NCBI GenBank assembly: GCA_947177695.1
Contig: CAMWVO010000047.1
Location: forward strand, 1 to 9,138
Direction of reading: 5' to 3'
Source of the DNA: an uncultured Clostridia bacterium
Lineage (GTDB): Bacteria > Bacillota > Clostridia > Oscillospirales > Ruminococcaceae
DNA: 9,138 nt
The first letter of the stretch is position 1, and each line of letters opens with the position of its first letter. Both the position numbers and the translations under genes were made by a program. Shown here piece by piece: positions 1 to 7,792 of the stretch. Under the pieces are notes generated by a model. It was not told where the DNA came from and ran no database searches. It saw only the letters and a list, made by a program, of their open reading frames with translations.

Positions 1-434
1 TTTGTAAGGTTTGTCAGCCCTGCCAGCGGGTTTATATCACTTATTTTATTATCTACCAAATTCAAATCGGTAAGATTTACAAGCCCTGAAAGAGAGACCA
101 AATCACTGATCTCATTTTTCTCCAAATTCAGAACGGTAAGATTTTTAAGCTTTTCGATTGGCTTTATATCGTCACTTGTCAGCTTCGTCAAAAAAGAATG
201 TGACAAATCAAGCTCCGTAAGCAAGGTCGAATACTCCACACCCGCTATGGTTACAAGCTCCTCGGTCTGAACGACTGTATTTTCTTCCGAACTTGTTTCA
301 TAAAATGTCGTTATCTCCTCTGCGCTTGTCTCTGTAACCGTTGTTATATCAGTAATGTCATTACTGCCGTTCGGCGAACAAGCCGCTAAAGCCAAACAAT
401 ATGCAGCAGCAAACGCAAATGTTTTCTTTTTCAT
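1..434 (-). CDS. Leucine-rich-repeat lipoprotein, N-terminal part (gene runs off the left edge)
   Basis: The 144 visible residues begin with a lipoprotein signal peptide: lysines at 2-4, a hydrophobic stretch, then a lipobox LAAC with Cys19 as the predicted lipidated residue. Residues 20-60 form a Thr/Ser/Glu-rich, low-complexity linker typical of surface lipoproteins. Leucine-rich repeats follow: a degenerate first unit (about 73-95), then two regular 22-residue units at 96-117 and 118-139 of the form LxNLTxLNLxxNxIS, and the start of another at 140. The 22-residue period is that of internalin-type repeats, so an extracellular, membrane-anchored binding protein is likely; its ligand is unknown. 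The start is fixed by AAGGGGG five bases before the ATG, and this site abuts the hisG stop codon. The gap to hisG is 10 bp, so co-transcription with hisZG is likely. The C-terminal part lies outside the window. Confidence 0.85.
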   Translation of the reverse strand, partial: MKKKTFAFAAAYCLALAACSPNGSNDITDITTVTETSAEEITTFYETSSEENTVVQTEELVTIAGVEYSTLLTELDLSHSFLTKLTSDDIKPIEKLKNLTVLNLEKNEISDLVSLSGLVNLTDLNLVDNKISDINPLAGLTNLT

Positions 435-444
435 ATTGTCCCCC

Positions 445-1080
445 TTAAAGATTTTCTTCAATAAGCTTTATGAGGTTCTCAATTTCATTCTGCCGAAGCT
501 TCAGGCTGACCGTATTCACAATAAGTCTCGCAGAGATAGGAGCAATGTCCTCAAACACCTCAAGACCGTTTTCTTTCAAAGTTGTACCTGTCTCCACAAT
601 ATCCACGATAGCGTCCGACAGATTAAGCAGCGGAGCAAGCTCCACGCTTCCCTCTATTTTTACTATATCCACGTCCATACCCTTTTTTTCAAAAAATGAG
701 CGGGAAACATTGGGATATTTTGTAGCGATAGTCTTTACGCCGTAGCCCTGATAGAAGTCCACGCCTTTCTTTCCAGCAAGAGCAAATTTGCACCTGCCGA
801 AGCCCAAGTCCACAAGCTCAAAGAACTTGCCGCTCATTTCCATAATAGTATCCTTGCCCACAACGCCCATGTCGCAAACGCCGTGCTCAACATATGTAAT
901 AACGTCCGCAGCCTTTGCAAGAACCACTTCTATCGAGTCTCCCACAGGCAGGATAAGCTTTCTTCCCTTTTCGCGGACAGCCGTGCAGTCGTAGCCTATC
1001 TTTTCAAGCAGTCCGACAGTATCCTTTTCAAGTCTGCCCTTTGTCAGAGCAATTCTCAGAGGTCTTTTCTCATTATCCAT
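445..1080 (-). CDS. hisG: ATP phosphoribosyltransferase, short-form catalytic subunit (HisG_S)
   Basis: This enzyme joins ATP to PRPP to give N1-(5-phosphoribosyl)-ATP, the first committed step of histidine synthesis, in the cytoplasm. The 211 residues match the short HisG form, which lacks the C-terminal regulatory domain of the long form and needs HisZ for activity. Recognisable segments are the N-terminal RIALTKGRLEKD (9-20), the YVEHGVCDMGVVGKDTI region (63-79), and the PRPP-binding loop DIVETGTTLKENGL (160-173), all intact. The start codon lies 8 bp inside the 3' end of hisZ, with GGAGG eight bases upstream (1089-1093). Translation is therefore probably coupled to hisZ, fitting the 1:1 complex. 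No other his gene is visible next to it; an LRR lipoprotein follows instead. Confidence 0.96.
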   Translation of the reverse strand: MDNEKRPLRIALTKGRLEKDTVGLLEKIGYDCTAVREKGRKLILPVGDSIEVVLAKAADVITYVEHGVCDMGVVGKDTIMEMSGKFFELVDLGFGRCKFALAGKKGVDFYQGYGVKTIATKYPNVSRSFFEKKGMDVDIVKIEGSVELAPLLNLSDAIVDIVETGTTLKENGLEVFEDIAPISARLIVNTVSLKLRQNEIENLIKLIEENL

Positions 1081-2287
1081 TTAAGCGTCCTCCGTTAATA
1101 TTTTCTTCTGTAACGGTCTCAGCTATGTGAACCGTTCTGGCAATTCCCTTTTTGGCGGCGTAAGCTTTAGTCTCATCATAGGAATCAAAAACCGAATTTT
1201 CAACGACCAAGCCTTTGCCGCGAAGATCGTTCGCGTACTTTATCGCTTCCATGACAAAGCCGTCCGCGCCGTAAACTATAACGTCCGGTACGGGAGCGGA
1301 GTATGTATGAGACTGCTTCATGACCTTTGCGACAGCGTCCACATTTACCGCAAATCCCGTTGCGGGAACATCGTATCCGAACTCGGCAAGAAGCTTGTTA
1401 TAGCGTCCTCCCGAAAGGACTGCATCTCCGTAGCCCTGCAAATAGCCTTTCATAACAACGCCTGTGTAGTAGTCAAGCTTGTTGACAATTCCCAGATCAA
1501 TGGTAATTTTTCCTCCATAACCAAGCTCTATCAGACGGTTGTACAGGTCTCTCAGACCCGAAATAACGCTTCCGATCTTTTCGTCGTTGTAAAGCTCCGC
1601 CGCCTTGTCAAAGACCTCCTCGCCGCCGAAAAGCCGTGGCAGCTGTTTCAGAGCCTTTGTAACGTCGTTGTCACCAATACTGTCAAGCAGATCGTTCAGA
1701 GCGGGATAATTCTTTACCTCAATAAGACTGCGAATTTCCTCCTTTGCGGCGGTATCCGCGTCAAGCTTGTTCACAAGCTCGCGGAAGAATCCGATGTCTC
1801 CCAGCTCAAAGCGGAAGTCCTCGTTTTCAAAGGAAGCAAGCACTTCTATTGCACTTGAAATGACTTCAAGATCGGCTCTTTTTGAATCCGAACCGATAAG
1901 CTCTATTCCCATCTGGTGTATCTCGTCGCTTCTGCCGCGCATAACAGGCTTATTGCGGTAAACGTTCTGACGGTAATAAAGTCTCAGCGGAAGCTCCGCA
2001 TCCCTTAGTCTTGTTGCCGCAACTCTTGCTATCGGCATGGTCGAGTCTGGACGAACTACAAGCAGACGTCCCTTGTTGTCCGAAAGCTTATACATACTCT
2101 CCTGGGGGAAGTACCTTGAATTAAGATTGAACACGTCAAAAAATTCAAGTCCCGGGGTCACGATCTCGCAGTAGCCCTTTGATTTGAAAATTCCCGAAAG
2201 CTTTTCCTCAAGGCTGCGGCGCATTGCGCAGTCCTCAAAAAGCAGATCGCTTGTACCCTCGGGAGTTATCAGGTCGTATCTGTTCAT
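1073..2287 (-). CDS. hisZ: ATP phosphoribosyltransferase regulatory subunit HisZ (HisRS-like paralogue)
   Basis: HisZ is a catalytically dead relative of histidyl-tRNA synthetase that binds short HisG in a hetero-octamer, activates it and mediates feedback inhibition by histidine. The 404 residues fit HisZ. The class II synthetase fold is recognisable from RLYYRQNVYRN at 102-112 (motif 2 position), KLDYYTGVVMKGY at 260-272 and the GGRYNKL loop at 283-289. At the place of the HisRS catalytic arginine (VRGLDYY in the enzyme) this protein has VNKLDYY, with Asn259. That loss, the lack of a normal anticodon-binding end and the overlap with hisG exclude hisS. The start is supported by AAAAGGAG seven bases upstream (2295-2302). 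The gene has its own promoter (2338-2366) and is the first gene of the hisZG unit. Confidence 0.95.
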   Translation of the reverse strand: MNRYDLITPEGTSDLLFEDCAMRRSLEEKLSGIFKSKGYCEIVTPGLEFFDVFNLNSRYFPQESMYKLSDNKGRLLVVRPDSTMPIARVAATRLRDAELPLRLYYRQNVYRNKPVMRGRSDEIHQMGIELIGSDSKRADLEVISSAIEVLASFENEDFRFELGDIGFFRELVNKLDADTAAKEEIRSLIEVKNYPALNDLLDSIGDNDVTKALKQLPRLFGGEEVFDKAAELYNDEKIGSVISGLRDLYNRLIELGYGGKITIDLGIVNKLDYYTGVVMKGYLQGYGDAVLSGGRYNKLLAEFGYDVPATGFAVNVDAVAKVMKQSHTYSAPVPDVIVYGADGFVMEAIKYANDLRGKGLVVENSVFDSYDETKAYAAKKGIARTVHIAETVTEENINGGRLNG

Positions 2288-2302
2288 TTGTTATCTCCTT
2301 TT
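2288..2302 (-). promoter_or_regulatory. Ribosome binding site of hisZ
   Basis: Reading the minus strand, AAAAGGAG (2295-2302) precedes the ATG at 2285-2287 with a 7-base spacer. This is near-perfect complementarity to the 16S rRNA tail and fixes the hisZ start. Confidence 0.8.
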
Positions 2303-2306
2303 ATCT

Positions 2307-2327
2307 TAGTAAAGTGATACTTTAGTA
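2307..2327 (-). promoter_or_regulatory. Operator-like imperfect palindrome in the hisZ leader
   Basis: Two 9-base arms, TACTAAAGT and ACTTTACTA, flank a 3-base centre (minus-strand reading). Eight of nine arm positions pair. It begins about four bases after the predicted transcription start and ends before the ribosome binding site, which suits a repressor operator. Beside it AAAGTA is repeated directly, so a second overlapping half-site is possible. The predicted leader is only about 44 bases, too short for a T-box or a classical attenuator, so a DNA-binding repressor is the simpler model. From memory, a TrpR-like regulator (YerC/HisR) has been proposed for his genes in Clostridia; assigning this site to it is inference. 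Confidence 0.45.
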
Positions 2328-2337
2328 CTTTGGTATT

Positions 2338-2366
2338 ATGATATCACATTATCTGACAGTTGTCAA
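2338..2366 (-). promoter_or_regulatory. Sigma-A type promoter of hisZG
   Basis: On the minus strand, a consensus -35 box TTGACA (2361-2366) and a -10 box TATCAT (2338-2343) are separated by exactly 17 bases. A TGA just before the -10 box gives an extended -10. The predicted start is an A near 2331. The -35 box begins only 23 bp after the polC stop codon, in the only sizeable gap of the window (102 bp). No terminator is visible between polC and this promoter, so polC readthrough may add to hisZG transcription. Confidence 0.8.
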
Positions 2367-2389
2367 TAGTATTTCAGAAATTTTTTAAG

Positions 2390-5300
2390 TCAGAACAGCG
2401 ATATCTGGTTTGACTTGGGCAAAGCGTCCAGCGCGCCGATACTTTCAAGAGTTTCAATAACGGATTTTGTCGCTCCGCTGCGCTCCTGAAGCTCGTCTAT
2501 AGAAAGCAGGTCGCCCTCCTGAACTGCGTCGTAGATAGCCTTTGCCGCATTTACGCCCACGCCCTTTGCGGAGCAGAACGGCAGTCTGAGCTTTCCGTCC
2601 TCGATTTTGTATTTTGCCGCGTCCGACTTGTAAACGTCGATCGGCAGGAATTCAAATCCCCGCGCCATCATTTCGTTCACGATCATCAGCATATCGTATG
2701 TGGCGGATTCCTTTGCGGTACGCTCGTTGCCCTTGTTCCGAAGCTCCGATATCTTGAACTTGACCGCTTCCCTGCCCTGCACGGCGGTCTCAGCGTCGAA
2801 ATCCTCTCCGCGAACCGTGAATATGGTCGCATAGAACGCCAAAGGCTCGTAAACCTTGTACCAACCAAGCTTCATCGCCGCCGTAACATACGCCGCCGCG
2901 TGAGCCTTCGGGAACATATACTTGATTTTCAGACAGCTGTCTATGTACCACTGAGGAACGTCGTGAGCAAGCATATCCTGCTTCATTTCGTCCGTCAGAA
3001 GCTTGGGAGCGTTTCCCTTACGGGTGATTTCCATTATTTTAAAGGACAGCTTGGGGTCAAGTCCGTGATAGATAAGATATGTCATGATACTGTCACGGGT
3101 TCCGATAACGTCGGAAATAGTGCATATTTCTTCCTTGATAAGCTCCTGCGCGTTGCACAGCCAAACGTCTGTACCGTGGGAAAGTCCCGATATCTGCAAA
3201 AGGTCGGAGAAGTTTTTCGGCTTCGCTTCGATAAGCATTCCGCGTACAAATGGTGTACCCATTTCGGGGATCGCCAGCGTTCCCGTCTCGCAGTCAATAT
3301 CCTCAGGCTTTACGCCCAGAGCCTCGGTTGAGGTACACAGGCTTATAACCTTTTCGTCTCCTGGGAAAATATCTCCCGTTTTTCTTCCCGTCATGTCCTC
3401 AAGATGCTTATAGAGCGTGGGAACGTCGTGTCCCAGCTCGTCAAGCTTCAGAATGGTGTCGTGAAGCGAATGGAAATCAAAGTGAGTGGTCGTAAAAATG
3501 GAATTTGGGTCTTCGGCAGGGTGCTGAACAGGCGTAAAGTCGTAAACCTCAAACTTGGACGGAACAACAACCATTCCTCCCGGGTGCTGACCGGTGGTGC
3601 GTTTAACACCGGTACAGCCGATAGTAAGACGGTTTACCTCCGCTTTTGAAGCTACCTCTCCCTTTTCGTCAAGATAATGCTTAACATATCCGTAAGCGGT
3701 CTTGTCTGCGACCGTGCCGATAGTTCCCGCCTTGAAAACGTTGTCCTTGCCGAACAGCTCCTCGGTGTACTTGTGGGCAAAGGTCTGATATTCGCCCGAA
3801 AAGTTAAGGTCGATATCGGGGGCTTTGTCTCCGTCAAATCCCAAAAACGTTTCAAAGGGAATGTCGTGTCCGTCGCGGTTATAGGGAGTACCGCACTTCT
3901 CACAGTTTTTCGGCGGCAGATCGTAACCCGAACCTACGGAACCGTCCGTAATAAAAATGCTGTGCTTGCAGTTGGGGCAGACATAGTGGGGCGGAAGCGG
4001 GTTTACCTCGGATATACCAGCCATTGAAGCTACAAAAGACGAACCTACCGAACCACGGGAACCCACCTGATAGCCGTGCTCATTTGAGTTTGCAACAAGC
4101 TTCTGGGCAATCATATAGAGTACCGCAAAGCCGTGCTTTATGATAGATGTAAGCTCACGGTCAAGACGCTTTGCAACAAGTTCGGGAACAGGGTCGCCGT
4201 ATATTGATTTGCAGCGTTCCCAAGAAATGCGCTCCAAGTCCTCCTCCGCGCCCGGAATTTCGGGAGTGAACGTTCCCGGCGGGATAGGCACAACGTCGGG
4301 ACTTACCATATCCGCGATCTTGTTGGTATTCGTTACGACTACCTCGTAAGCCTTTTCCTCGCCCAGATAGGAAAATTCATCCAGCATTTCATCGGTGGTG
4401 CGCAGATACAGCGGAGCCTGATTTTCAGCGTCCTTGAACTTCTGATATGTAAGTATTTTTCTGAAAATTCCGTCAGCCTTGTCCATGAAGTGAACGTCGC
4501 AGGTCGCCACAACAGGAATATTCAGCTCCTCGCCAAGCTGAATGATCTTTCTGTTAAGATCGCGCAAGTCCTCCTCCGAAGTAATATTTGGGTACTCCTC
4601 GTCGCGGATAAGAAAGGCGTTGTTTGCGATAGGCTGTATTTCCAGATAATCGTAAAAGCGTGCGGTCTCCTTAATGCTTTCCCATGAGTGACCGTCTTTT
4701 ACCGCGGAAAAAACCTCTCCCGCTTCACAGGCGCTGCCCACGATAAGTCCGTCGCGGTGAGCCATAAGCTCGGAAATAGGTATACGCGGATTACGCTTGA
4801 AGTATTTGATGTTGCCGTAAGATATCAGCTTATAGAGATTTTTCAGACCTATTGCATTCTTAACAAGAATGATCTGGTGATAAGTTCTTAGCGAACGGGG
4901 GTCCACGTTAAGCACACACTTGTTTATCTCGCTGATATTGGTTATTTTATGCTCCTCGATAAGCCTGCCGATAAGGATAATGTAAATACGTGCAAGCATT
5001 TTGGCATCATCGTCCGCGCGGTGATGGTTGAAATCTCCCAGTCCCAAGTCCTTTGCAACGTAATCAAGCTTGTGCTTTTTAAGGTGCGGAAGCATACTTC
5101 TGCTCATCTTAACGGTATCAATGGTGGAAAAGCTGAAATCAATTCCGTACCGTTCGCAGCCTGCGTTTATAAAGGAACAGTCAAAGCTTGCGTTATGGGC
5201 AATAAGCACAGGAGCTTGTCCGCAGAATTCTATGAATTTTTTTATCGCTTCCTCCTGAGACGGCGCCCCCTTTACCATATCGTCGGTAATGCTCGTCAGT

Positions 5301-6724
5301 TCGGTTATGCGCGCAGGGATATTCCTGTCCGGATTGACAAATGTCTGAAAGGTATCCTCTATCTCCAGACCATTTACCCTTACCGCGCCTATCTCAATTA
5401 TTCTGTCCGCCTGCGCGCTGAAACCGGTGGTCTCTATATCAAAAACAATTACTTCGCCGTTCAGGGAGACGTCCTTGAACACGTTTACCGCATTTGTCCT
5501 GTCGTTTACCGAATACGCCTCGCAGCCGTAGATAACCTTGAACTCCCCGCCGTTCTTGCGTATCTTTGCCGCAGCGGAAGCAGCCTCTGGAAACGCCTGC
5601 GCAACACCGTGGTCGGTGATCGCCATAGCGGTATGTCCCCATGAATACGCCCTTTCGATCAGCTTCGATGCGGGAGTTACCGCGTCCATAGCGGACATAT
5701 TTGTGTGCAGATGAAGCTCCACACGCTTTTCCTCAGCAGTATCCTTGCGCTCTGTTTTACCAACCTGCATGATATCGTTGGCTTTGATCACGAACTCATT
5801 GTCAAATGTGTCAAAGTCGGCTTTTCCTTTAAGCAGAACAGTACCGCCTTTTTTGAATGCGGCAAGAACGTTTTCGTCCTCCTTGTTCTCAAAGCTTTTT
5901 ATCGAAATAGAGCTTGTGTAGTCGGTTATGCTCATGGACACAACACGTTTCTCACCGTTTTTGGTGCGTATCTCCTTTTCGGAATAGTCAAACACGTCTC
6001 CCCATACGGTGATATTGCTCATCTTGCTGTTTATGTCGGAAATGTTAATAACAGGAGAATCTATAGTTCTGCCCTTGATAAGTTTTGCACCCTCTTTAAG
6101 GATAGGCAGATCCTTGAAATCAATGGTAATAACAGGTTCTTTTGGAACAGGCGCAGCGTTCCTGACGTCCGGATATCCCTCTTCGGGCGGAGCCTCCTGC
6201 GGCGCGGGCATGGACGAAATGATCTGCGCCATTCTTTCGGCATAGTCGTCCTCCGCGGACTGAAAACTGCCCTCGGACAAAATCACCTTAATATTTACAG
6301 AAAAAATCTCCCGTATCAGCTTTTCAAGTTCTGCTTCTACTCCGGCTTTTTTCAGAGTACCGTACCCTGCTCCGTTGACGTTTACAGTAACGGTATTATC
6401 CGCAAAAACGTAGTCCGCGTTGTCAAGATGACCGTTGACAACATACTGCCTGCGCCTGAGCATTGCAACGATCTCCGGCATTGCCTTTTCGCCGAAAAGC
6501 GCAGGAGTGTAGCGGCAGTTCAGAGTAAAGCTATGTATACCCAGATCGTTCCTCATGGCTTTCTCAAAATCCATTACATAATCGTACTTCTGCAGCTGTT
6601 CGTAGGACGCGAATACCGCAAGGTCGCGGCTTTTTTCGCTGTGTGTAAGCTTCAGCACCTCGCCCCTGCCTATGGAGTTGGGTATGTCCGAAATATAGTC
6701 GGAAAAAAGTTCTTTTATAAGCAT
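2390..6724 (-). CDS. polC: DNA polymerase III alpha subunit, Gram-positive PolC type
   Basis: PolC is the main replicative polymerase of low-GC Gram-positives and carries its own proofreading exonuclease. The 1444 residues compare with about 1437 in Bacillus subtilis, so it is full length. In order: N-terminal domains (1 to about 200, ending in a Pro/Glu-rich linker); an OB fold (about 235-325); PHP domain part 1 with VELHLHT (335-341) and ITDHG (369-373); an inserted DEDDh exonuclease with D429/E431, H510-D515 and H568/D573; PHP part 2 ending near CDVHF (742-746); and the polymerase core. The core holds QVGSRGSVGSSFVA (886-899), a four-cysteine zinc site (C916, C919, C941, C944), catalytic aspartates D970 and D972 in APDIDLNFSGEYQ, TGQHPGG (1044-1050) and FPKAHA (1271-1276). 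It starts 16 bp after ispG; GGTGA lies seven bases before the ATG. Confidence 0.98.
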   Translation of the reverse strand: MLIKELFSDYISDIPNSIGRGEVLKLTHSEKSRDLAVFASYEQLQKYDYVMDFEKAMRNDLGIHSFTLNCRYTPALFGEKAMPEIVAMLRRRQYVVNGHLDNADYVFADNTVTVNVNGAGYGTLKKAGVEAELEKLIREIFSVNIKVILSEGSFQSAEDDYAERMAQIISSMPAPQEAPPEEGYPDVRNAAPVPKEPVITIDFKDLPILKEGAKLIKGRTIDSPVINISDINSKMSNITVWGDVFDYSEKEIRTKNGEKRVVSMSITDYTSSISIKSFENKEDENVLAAFKKGGTVLLKGKADFDTFDNEFVIKANDIMQVGKTERKDTAEEKRVELHLHTNMSAMDAVTPASKLIERAYSWGHTAMAITDHGVAQAFPEAASAAAKIRKNGGEFKVIYGCEAYSVNDRTNAVNVFKDVSLNGEVIVFDIETTGFSAQADRIIEIGAVRVNGLEIEDTFQTFVNPDRNIPARITELTSITDDMVKGAPSQEEAIKKFIEFCGQAPVLIAHNASFDCSFINAGCERYGIDFSFSTIDTVKMSRSMLPHLKKHKLDYVAKDLGLGDFNHHRADDDAKMLARIYIILIGRLIEEHKITNISEINKCVLNVDPRSLRTYHQIILVKNAIGLKNLYKLISYGNIKYFKRNPRIPISELMAHRDGLIVGSACEAGEVFSAVKDGHSWESIKETARFYDYLEIQPIANNAFLIRDEEYPNITSEEDLRDLNRKIIQLGEELNIPVVATCDVHFMDKADGIFRKILTYQKFKDAENQAPLYLRTTDEMLDEFSYLGEEKAYEVVVTNTNKIADMVSPDVVPIPPGTFTPEIPGAEEDLERISWERCKSIYGDPVPELVAKRLDRELTSIIKHGFAVLYMIAQKLVANSNEHGYQVGSRGSVGSSFVASMAGISEVNPLPPHYVCPNCKHSIFITDGSVGSGYDLPPKNCEKCGTPYNRDGHDIPFETFLGFDGDKAPDIDLNFSGEYQTFAHKYTEELFGKDNVFKAGTIGTVADKTAYGYVKHYLDEKGEVASKAEVNRLTIGCTGVKRTTGQHPGGMVVVPSKFEVYDFTPVQHPAEDPNSIFTTTHFDFHSLHDTILKLDELGHDVPTLYKHLEDMTGRKTGDIFPGDEKVISLCTSTEALGVKPEDIDCETGTLAIPEMGTPFVRGMLIEAKPKNFSDLLQISGLSHGTDVWLCNAQELIKEEICTISDVIGTRDSIMTYLIYHGLDPKLSFKIMEITRKGNAPKLLTDEMKQDMLAHDVPQWYIDSCLKIKYMFPKAHAAAYVTAAMKLGWYKVYEPLAFYATIFTVRGEDFDAETAVQGREAVKFKISELRNKGNERTAKESATYDMLMIVNEMMARGFEFLPIDVYKSDAAKYKIEDGKLRLPFCSAKGVGVNAAKAIYDAVQEGDLLSIDELQERSGATKSVIETLESIGALDALPKSNQISLF

Positions 6725-6740
6725 TAAAGTTTCACCAGTC

Positions 6741-7778
6741 CTAAAGTTTTTCTATTTCCTCAAGCAAAGCCGTAAGTATTTCATCTTCGGACAGCTTCCG
6801 CACGATCTCGCCCTTTCGGAACAGCACCGCGCAGCCGTCTCCGCCTGCAATTCCGACATCAGCTTCACGCGCTTCACCGGGACCGTTCACCACACAGCCC
6901 ATGACCGCAACAGTGATATCCTTGTCAATATCCCTGACCGCCGCTTCAACCTTTTCCGCAAGCGGTATAAGGTTGATCTTGGTTCTTCCGCAGGTTGGAC
7001 AGGCAACAAGCTTTACACCCTGTCCCTTGCCAACAGCGGCAAGAATGTCCTTTGCGGCGTATATTTCCTCCACAGGGTCTGCGGTCAGGGATACCCGTAT
7101 GGTCTCGCCTATCCCGTCCGCAAGCAGAGAACCAATTCCCACAGCGGATTTTATGATACCCATATGCTTTGTCCCCGCCTCGGTAACTCCCAGATGGAGC
7201 GGGTAATCGGTTTTCTCCGCAAGAAGCCGATAGCCATTTATCATGGTAGGCACGTCCGAGGATTTTATGGAAATAACAATATCGCGAAAATCGCACCGTT
7301 CCAGAAGCTCCGCATGGCGAAGCGCGCTTTCAACTAAAGCCTCCGCCGTTGGAGAGCCGTATTTGGCAAGAATATCCTTTTCCAGCGAACCCGAATTTAC
7401 ACCAATTCTTATGGGGATATTCTTGTCCGAGCAAGCCTTTGCCACAGCCTTTACCTTGTCAAAGTCCCCTATATTTCCTGGATTTATCCGTATCTTGTCA
7501 ATACCCGCGGCAACGCTTTCCAAAGCAAGCCTATAGTCGAAATGTATGTCTGCAACAAGAGGGATCTTCACCGCGCTTTTTATGGCGGGAATAAGCTTTA
7601 CCGCCGCCATATCGGGAATTGCCGCGCGGATTATCTCACAGCCCGCTTTTTCAAGCTGTACCGCCTGACGGACGCTTCCCTCAATGTCCGAAGCGGGAAT
7701 ATTAAGCATTGATTGTATGTAAATTTTCTTGCCGTCAAGTGTACAGTTTCCAACCTTTACAGCGTGAACAGAACGCAT
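6741..7778 (-). CDS. ispG: 4-hydroxy-3-methylbut-2-enyl diphosphate synthase (IspG/GcpE)
   Basis: IspG reductively opens methylerythritol cyclodiphosphate to HMBPP, the penultimate step of the MEP isoprenoid pathway, using a [4Fe-4S] cluster. The 345 residues form the short bacterial form, a TIM-barrel domain plus a C-terminal cluster domain. Barrel motifs include ADIHFDYRLAL (76-86) and KIRINPGNIG (95-104). The cluster ligands are present: C260 and C263 in ACPTCGRT, C295 in MGCVVNGPGEA, and E302, equivalent to the Cys/Cys/Cys/Glu set of E. coli IspG. The near-universal QSMTNT is QSMLNI here, a mild variation. The start has AAAGGCGG six bases upstream. Its first codons and ribosome binding site are nearly duplicated in front of the GNAT gene about 1.2 kb away. 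In many Firmicutes dxr and rseP lie upstream; here the immediate upstream gene is an M24-like protein. Confidence 0.97.
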   Translation of the reverse strand: MRSVHAVKVGNCTLDGKKIYIQSMLNIPASDIEGSVRQAVQLEKAGCEIIRAAIPDMAAVKLIPAIKSAVKIPLVADIHFDYRLALESVAAGIDKIRINPGNIGDFDKVKAVAKACSDKNIPIRIGVNSGSLEKDILAKYGSPTAEALVESALRHAELLERCDFRDIVISIKSSDVPTMINGYRLLAEKTDYPLHLGVTEAGTKHMGIIKSAVGIGSLLADGIGETIRVSLTADPVEEIYAAKDILAAVGKGQGVKLVACPTCGRTKINLIPLAEKVEAAVRDIDKDITVAVMGCVVNGPGEAREADVGIAGGDGCAVLFRKGEIVRKLSEDEILTALLEEIEKL

Positions 7779-7792
7779 ATTATACCGCCTTT
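7754..7792. repeat. Direct repeat copy A, spanning the ispG start
   Basis: This 39-bp stretch matches 8975-9013 at 35 positions in the same orientation. It contains the ispG ribosome binding site, start codon and first eight codons. The first 17 bases read from the minus strand (AAAGGCGGTATAATATG) are identical in both copies. A second identical block, GTTCTGTTC, follows after one mismatch. Confidence 0.9.

Noticed and set aside
1127..1858. A 243-codon plus-strand open frame antisense to hisZ.
   Set aside because: It is fully covered by a confident hisZ gene and its translation has no family features.
1073..2287. Annotation as histidyl-tRNA synthetase (hisS).
   Set aside because: The catalytic arginine position is Asn259, motif 2 differs from true HisRS, and the gene overlaps short-form hisG, which requires HisZ.
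2371..2381. ATTTC-A-GAAAT palindrome between polC and the hisZ promoter as a terminator.
   Set aside because: The stem is five A/T-rich pairs with a one-base loop and no stable GC stem, so it would not terminate transcription.
5705..6727. A 340-codon plus-strand open frame antisense to the start of polC.
   Set aside because: It lies wholly opposite the conserved N-terminal and PHP regions of polC, has no recognisable domain, and is a by-product of that gene's codon use.
7779..7784. TATAAT between the ribosome binding site and start codon of ispG (and again at 9000-9005), a possible -10 box.
   Set aside because: At 17 bases upstream of the ispG copy the hexamer is ATTAAT, a poor -35. A start here would give a leaderless or near-leaderless message lacking the good ribosome binding site.
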